NCBI GenBank assembly: GCA_965222855.1
Contig: CBDCUL010000012.1
Span: 22,940-86,939, forward strand
Source: JABABV01 sp965222855
GTDB taxonomy: Bacteria; Bacillota_I; Bacilli_A; Mycoplasmatales; JABABV01
Length of the DNA stretch: 64,000 bases
Direction of reading: 5' to 3'
Both the position numbers and the translations under genes were made by a program. The notes beneath the pieces are model-generated. The model was not told the DNA's origin and ran no database searches. It was given only the letters and a program-made list of their open reading frames with translations. Of this stretch, positions 59,532-64,000 are shown piece after piece. Every line of letters begins with the position of its first letter. Within the stretch, counting starts at the first letter, position 1.

Positions 59532-59900
59532 TTATTGAAAAATAAAAATTTCTTTACCATAACCTTTGAGACCACTTATAGAAAATTTAGAAAAAGCACC
59601 ATAATGTTCATTGACAGTTTGTGTCACCATTGATGGTAAATTTGGTAGGACATTGTTTTTGATAGTTATCGTATATCTAACCGTGTGACCGGAAGTGCTT
59701 TTTAATTGATAGCTTAAGAATGGTTTTTTACCCGCTATAATTGCAAAATTGTTTAACGATGTTGTTGCTGATGCTATATTATCAGCAAAATCTTTTTTGA
59801 AGTGTGTCCATTTTACTTGATAAGTAATTCCGGAACCAGCACTAACAATAACTGCAGCACCAATAACGCTACTACCAATAATTAATAATTTTTTATTCAT
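59532..59900 (-). CDS. small secreted/anchored protein Y3
   Basis: 122 residues, the best-preserved member: N-terminal TM (about 5-27), KWTHFKKDFADN, YQLKSTSGHTVRYTIT, NEHYGAFSKFSI and a Gly-rich end. AGAGAGTTAATT precedes the ATG. Divergent from the 2-TM protein Z1 across a 211-nt region. Function unknown. Confidence 0.8.
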   Translation of the reverse strand: MNKKLLIIGSSVIGAAVIVSAGSGITYQVKWTHFKKDFADNIASATTSLNNFAIIAGKKPFLSYQLKSTSGHTVRYTITIKNNVLPNLPSMVTQTVNEHYGAFSKFSISGLKGYGKEIFIFQ

Positions 59901-60111
59901 AATTAACTCTCTTTTCTTTGATTTTTTATTTGTGGATTTTAAATTGAATATTTCATTATAAATTATATCATAAATTCACATTATATCTATACTATGTTTA
60001 TCGATATTAATCAATAAATCGTTATGAATATTATAGATATATGGTATAATTTTTTAAATTAATATTAATATAAGGTTTAAGCTAATAACAAGAAAGTAGT
60101 TGGCTACAATA

Positions 60112-60411
60112 ATGCATGCAATTATTCGAATCATTGTTGGAGTATTGTTCAAAGGCAGAAAACTACCAAAGAAGGAACCGAGCGAAATCAAAACTCCATT
60201 AAGAATCATCGTTGGTAATATTGTTTTAGCAACTATAGCAATCTTTATTTATTATCATCATGGGTCAACATTTTGATTTAGATTTCTAATGTTTAGTATC
60301 ATTTCTAACATTTTAGTATTTGTTGGTCATTGAATTTATTGCTTAATTTATAAAGATACAAATAATCAATCAAATTCTTATCAATCAGATTCAACGCTAA
60401 GTCTTGACTAA
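60112..60411 (+). CDS. 2-TM membrane protein Z1
   Basis: 99 residues: short N-terminal helix IIRIIVGVLFKG, a basic loop, two TM helices (about 32-50 and 55-80) and a polar Ser/Asn tail. Paralogue of Z2 (same length; IR..V....KG, IV.A.IAI..YY..G..F, NIL.F). Start ATG has a weak ribosome site; TTG at 60101 is an alternative. Divergent from Y3 and convergent with Y4. Confidence 0.75.
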
Positions 60412-60456
60412 AAAAAATAAACTCACATCTTAATAATGTGAGTTTATTTTTTTATA
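60410..60456. terminator. bidirectional terminator
   Basis: AAAATAAACTCACAT / ATGTGAGTTTATTTT stem between Z1 and Y4. Confidence 0.85.
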
Positions 60457-60478
60457 TTTATTTTTACTAATTATAAAA

Positions 60479-60802
60479 TTAAATAACACAATATTTTACT
60501 TTATTAACATTGCTGTCTTTAAATCCACCAAATGGTTGATACTGAACTGAATATTCTGAATAAATTTGATTGTTGATTACTACATAGTCAACTATGTGAT
60601 GAACATAAATACTATCGTCTAATTTATACGTAAAGCTGCCCGGAATAATGTCATTTTGTTTTTTGGCAAGTTTTACCATATCTTTAGCAAAATTTTTTTT
60701 GAATTGCGATCAGCGCACTTCGTAAGTAATGCCAGTTGCACTAGCTAATATAAAAGGACTTGCCATAACGCTACTACTAATAATTAATAATTTTTTATTC
60801 AT
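60479..60802 (-). CDS. small secreted/anchored protein Y4
   Basis: 107 residues: N-terminal TM (MNKKLLIISSSVMASPFI..), EVRWSQFKKNFAKDM, FTYKLDDSIYVHHIVDYVV, YQPFGGF. The most divergent intact Y member. Convergent with Z1, divergent from Z2. Confidence 0.78.
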
Positions 60803-61007
60803 TGATCAACCTCACTATTAGTTATTGATAATAATAAATAACTTCGATATCTTCTATGATATTAATAAATTATAGCATATATTTATTTTATCTAATTTTT
60901 AACAAAAGTTATAGTATTAGTAATAATTAAAAATATGTGGTAATATTTTTAATATTATAAAAATTAAACTTCTAAATCAAAAATAAAATAATTAAGGAGG
61001 TGTTTTA

Positions 61008-61307
61008 GTGTTTAGTCTTATTCGTATGTTTGTCGAAATCTTTACGAAGGGTTTCGGAAAAGTTGCTCGTGGTGGTAAAAGGCGTCCTCGTAGCGGACGT
61101 AGAAATCCATGAAGAATGATTATTACAACTATTGTTTTTGCTATAATAGCAATTATTGATTATTATTTCCAAGGTCTTAGCTTTAACTTTTGATTTTTAA
61201 TATCTTTAATTATTTTAAATATCCTGATTTTTATGAGTTATGTGGTTATATATTTAATCGCAAAACCAAAAAACCAAGAACCTGAAGCGGAAGTAATTAT
61301 CAATTAA
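61008..61307 (+). CDS. 2-TM membrane protein Z2
   Basis: 99 residues from a GTG start with a perfect AAGGAGGTG 5 nt upstream. N-terminal helix MFSLIRMFVEIFTKG, very basic loop (GGKRRPRSGRRNP), two TM helices (about 36-52 and 58-83), acidic tail. Paralogue of Z1. Divergent from Y4, so the Y-Z divergent arrangement occurs twice. Confidence 0.82.
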
Positions 61308-61317
61308 ATGACAATCT

Positions 61318-61358
61318 TAAAAATAAACTCATTTTTAAAAATGAGTTTATTTTTTTTA
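61318..61358 (+). terminator. Z2 terminator
   Basis: AAAATAAACTCATTTTT / AAAAATGAGTTTATTTT stem followed by T8. Confidence 0.85.
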
Positions 61359-61448
61359 ATGCTAATTTTCAATAAAGCAATTTTGGTATTTATTAATTAA
61401 AATATTATAATTAAATTAATAAAGACTCTTCTGAATTAAGGTGGCAAA

Positions 61449-63029
61449 ATGAAAAAATTTAAAAAAATCTTTAGTAATTTAGCAACTATCACTGTCCTAA
61501 TTAGTAGTGTTGTTGTAATTAGTGCTTGTGGACATCATCATAAAACTGTGCCAATCAGTAAAATAACGCCTGAGATACCTAAAAAAGTTAGTGGAATTTA
61601 TTCACCTTTCATTGATGTAACGATGCTTCAAGGAGCACCAGCCGGGCGCTATAATAATTTGATTGGTTATTATATGAATCCTGGAGTTCGTCATATGATT
61701 CTTGGTTTCGTTCAGCAAGGGGGAAGCTCTAATGTCCCCCATGCTGAATGAGCTGGAACAACTGAGATTGATGCTAGTGACCCAACTACAGCAGCAGCAG
61801 CAAAATATATTAAAAATATTATTGATAATTATCAAAAAGTTGGTGCTGATGTTTGCGTTTCTTTTGGTGGTGCTAATGGAATTGATGAATGAACAACATC
61901 TGGTGCAACTGTTACTAACGTTGCTAGTGATATTAAACGCGTAGCAACGTATTTCAACACTAAAAATATTGATTTTGATATTGAGGGTGGTGCGGTTGCT
62001 AATAGTGCTGCTACGAAAATTCTAGCTGGTGCTTGTAAGCAATTACTATCTAGTGAACCGAGTATGCGCTTTTCATTAACACTCCCAGTTTTACAAACTG
62101 GGATGACTGATGGAAAAGCACTAGTTCAAGATTTTTATAATGTTGCAAATTTTAAACCAATTATTAATATTATGGCAATGGATTATGGCGGTAATATTGC
62201 TGATATGGGTAAAGCAGCTGAAGATGCTAGTGATAGTACTGTTAAGCAGCTAGCTAGTATTTATAAAATTAGTAATAGTGCTGCTTATAAGCTATTGGGT
62301 GTAACGCCAATGATTGGTTATAATGATACTGCTGGTGAAGTTATGACTTTAGCACAATATAGCGCTCTAGGGAGCTTTTTACGTAATAAAGGTGCTTTTA
62401 TGTATGGTGCTTGATCGTTGACGCGTGACTATGCTTCTAACAAGGAAGGATCTGGTGGTCCAACTAGTACTGGTTTATTACCAAAAGAAGCAGCTGATTT
62501 GAGTTTTTCAAACGCTGGATTAACTAGTTTTGGTGATAAAGGTGGTCCAACTGATCCAGTAACTGGTGATATTGCCATCAATCAATATCTAATTACGCAA
62601 CGTGATTTAGGAATCTATTGAAGTTCGGTTAAAAATGCGTTGCGTTATCGCATTATTGTTGATGGCGATAAAACAAAACCATATTATAGTATGGTTACTA
62701 ATTTGATTCTAGAAACTAATAAAGCAACTAACGAGAAACATAGTTTTCAAGTTTCGGCATTAGGTGCTAAGAATAGTGAAGTCGATAGTAAAATAATTAG
62801 TGTTGATAATAGTGCTGCTAAGTTAAAAAATTTAGTAACTTTATTTGATAGTGGGACTGCTTATGTGGCTGATAGTATTTTTGTTTATCATAAAATTGTC
62901 TACCATGCCAAATATTGATATCAACAAGGTGCTGCTAACGGTGCTGGTGGTAAATATTCTACTCCAGATGTGGAGGCTGAAAAAAGTGGTGGGTCCACTT
63001 GAAGTGGATCCCAAAATTACACTAGCTAA
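61449..63029 (+). CDS. GH18 chitinase-like lipoprotein (C-terminus frameshifted)
   Basis: 526 residues as it stands. Lipobox ISAC (Cys27), then a GH18 TIM barrel with VCVSFGGANG and the catalytic NIDFDIEGG (Asp175, Asp177, Glu179), LTLPVL, MAMDYGG (the conserved MxYD-like strand) and YGAWSLTRD. A C-terminal region (about 475-520) with FDSGTAYVADSIFVYHKIVY and AKYW resembles the chitin-binding CBM5/12 module. The frame is cut at 63027 by a shift near 62991-63012; the other frame continues openly to 63114 and looks coding. Degrades chitin or related GlcNAc polymers at the cell surface. RBS GGTGG is weak. Confidence 0.92.
62991..63012. repeat. quasi-palindrome at the frameshift site
   Basis: GGGTCCACTT and AGTGGATCCC face each other over 2 nt; the arms differ by a single base. 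Such imperfect palindromes are mutation hotspots. Confidence 0.6.
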
Positions 63030-63114
63030 TTTAAATACTTATGGTTATTCAGCTCAAGCAGTTAGCGATTTAGAAAATGCTAAAAATTGAAATATCGTTA
63101 ATTGAAAAGTGTAG
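63030..63114 (+). pseudogene. out-of-frame C-terminal tail of the GH18 gene
   Basis: Frame +1 relative to the GH18 gene, open from before 62991, encodes VDPKITLANLNTYGY and SDLENAKNWNIVNWKV then TAG. The Trp-rich end looks like the natural C-terminus of the upstream protein. Confidence 0.6.
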
Positions 63115-63137
63115 ACTTAATTTGATTTAGAAATTAA

Positions 63138-63180
63138 TAAAAAAACCAATCACCAAATTAATGGTGAATGGTTTTTTTAG
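63138..63180. terminator. bidirectional terminator
   Basis: AAAAAACCAATCACCA / TGGTGAATGGTTTTTT stem between convergent genes. Confidence 0.85.
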
Positions 63181-63229
63181 TTTAAACATTTTAATTAAAA
63201 TCTAAAAATTGTTAGATGTTAATAATTTA

Positions 63230-64000
63230 TTAAGAAACTACTGATCAAGCTATAGTAGCAGGATCAAAAGTAACTGAATTTGTTGTATTTTTATTAATTT
63301 TTACTGTTCATGTATTAGGTGTTTTAGAAGCTACAAGATTTCGTCCATTTTTAGCAGTAATTGCAAATGTTGCGTTTACGTGTGCATTATATTGAATTGT
63401 TGCTTCTGTTAAAGTAGCAACTGTTTTTGATAATGTTGTTGCGCTTTTTGGATTTAATGTAGTTAAATCATATGATTTAGTAGCAGTAAATGTGTAAGCT
63501 GTGTTTGTTGGGTGTAAAGCATTTACAACAGCTTTAGTTGTTACAAAAGCTGGGTAAGCAACTGTTAACACGTTTTTAGAATCTAATGAAGTAGTGATTA
63601 ATGCTTTGTTAGCATCTTTAATTTTTTTAATTGCAGCACTTTTTGATGAAGCTTTGTTATCAACGCTATGGTTTCAACCAGCGATGTGTGCATTTCCAGC
63701 TGAAAGATTGATGTTTGCGTCATTTTTGAAACTTGAAGTATCAAGTCCTGTGTTATAAGCTAAATCTCTTCCTAGTTTACCAATATTGATTAAACCAGCA
63801 ATGTCAGTTGTAGTTGGTAATTTTGTACCTGTTGTTAAAGGAGTTATGTTAACACTGAATGCTAACTTTTGGAACATGTTAGATGTTCCTGTTCTTGAAT
63901 CAGTATAACTGATTGTTCCTTTTGCCACACCTTTTACAGCATCTGCTGAAGGTGTAATTACTACATTTGTTATTGCTTTAAATGTTGATAATTGATTTTC
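63230..64000 (-). CDS. surface protein, C-terminal part (5' end outside window)
   Basis: At least 256 codons, open to the window edge. Thr/Ala/Asn-rich with repeated beta-type segments (VVITPSADAVKG, AFSVNITPLTTGTK, AYTFTATKSYDLTTL, ATFAITAKNGRNL, SVTFDPATIAWSVVS). Composition and the ITP/ADAVKG element are reminiscent of spiralin-like or repeat-containing adhesins, but I cannot name it. Since the N-terminus is missing, the export signal is not seen. Confidence 0.75.

Overview
The window reads as part of the chromosome of a wall-less bacterium of the class Mollicutes. The sequence is very AT-rich. Nearly every real gene is open only if TGA is read as tryptophan; for example the glycerol kinase, the lactose PTS permease and all the large lipoproteins contain in-frame TGA codons at conserved Trp positions. 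Surface proteins dominate, most with a signal peptide ending in a lipobox cysteine. Sugar metabolism (lactose/galactose-type PTS, glycerol), a MurNAc-6-P etherase and a secreted GH18 chitinase-like lipoprotein suggest an animal-associated, perhaps arthropod-associated, mollicute (Spiroplasma/Mycoplasma/Hepatoplasma-like). The sequence alone does not fix the genus.

Layout. (1) 0-4.6 kb, minus strand: a compact operon lacA-lacB-lacF-lacE-(membrane protein)-class II aldolase for PTS import of a galactoside and the tagatose route. No tagatose-6-P kinase or phospho-beta-galactosidase is seen. (2) 5.0 kb: an orphan, diverged 5S rRNA gene. (3) 5.2-9.6 kb: a translationally coupled pair of secreted proteins, the first with a faint MACPF/perforin-like look, divergent from a large lipoprotein. 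(4) 9.6-10.5 kb: a second class II aldolase paralogue that has lost two of three zinc ligands. (5) 11-16.5 kb: four lipoproteins, three of one family. (6) 16.5-20 kb: glpF-glpO-glpK, which turns glycerol into DHAP and H2O2. (7) 20.9-22.1 kb: a divergent pair, a small secreted bacteriocin-like protein and a 3-TM membrane protein. (8) 22.4-23.3 kb: murQ. (9) 23.5-31.3 kb: two copies of a lipoprotein + small membrane protein cassette, then two copies of a propeller-like lipoprotein made by a roughly 2.5 kb tandem duplication. (10) 31.7-36.5 kb: membrane protein, a broken and an intact copy of a secreted protein, and a relic of the small membrane protein.

(11) 36.6-40.2 kb, minus strand: 23S-5S rRNA with its own consensus promoter and no 16S upstream. 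(12) 40.4-42 kb: a startless ORF and a lipoprotein of the YKGM family. (13) 42.1-51.6 kb: five tandem propeller-like lipoproteins with an alternating ABAB similarity pattern, one carrying a nonsense codon. (14) 51.8-52.5 kb: a membrane-anchored J-domain protein. (15) 52.6-56.6 kb: three more YKGM lipoproteins. (16) 56.8-61.3 kb: small secreted (Y) and two-TM (Z) proteins in divergent pairs, plus a lipoprotein and a small helical protein. (17) 61.4-63.1 kb: the GH18 lipoprotein. (18) 63.2 kb to the end: the C-terminal part of a further repetitive surface protein.

The window therefore alternates short metabolic operons with expanded, recombining surface-protein families. Many units are closed by strong bidirectional hairpin terminators. 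Simple-sequence tracts (G7 in a coding region, (TA)10-11 upstream of surface genes, T14-15 in terminators), decayed copies and nonsense/frameshift alleles point to active duplication and antigenic or phase variation.
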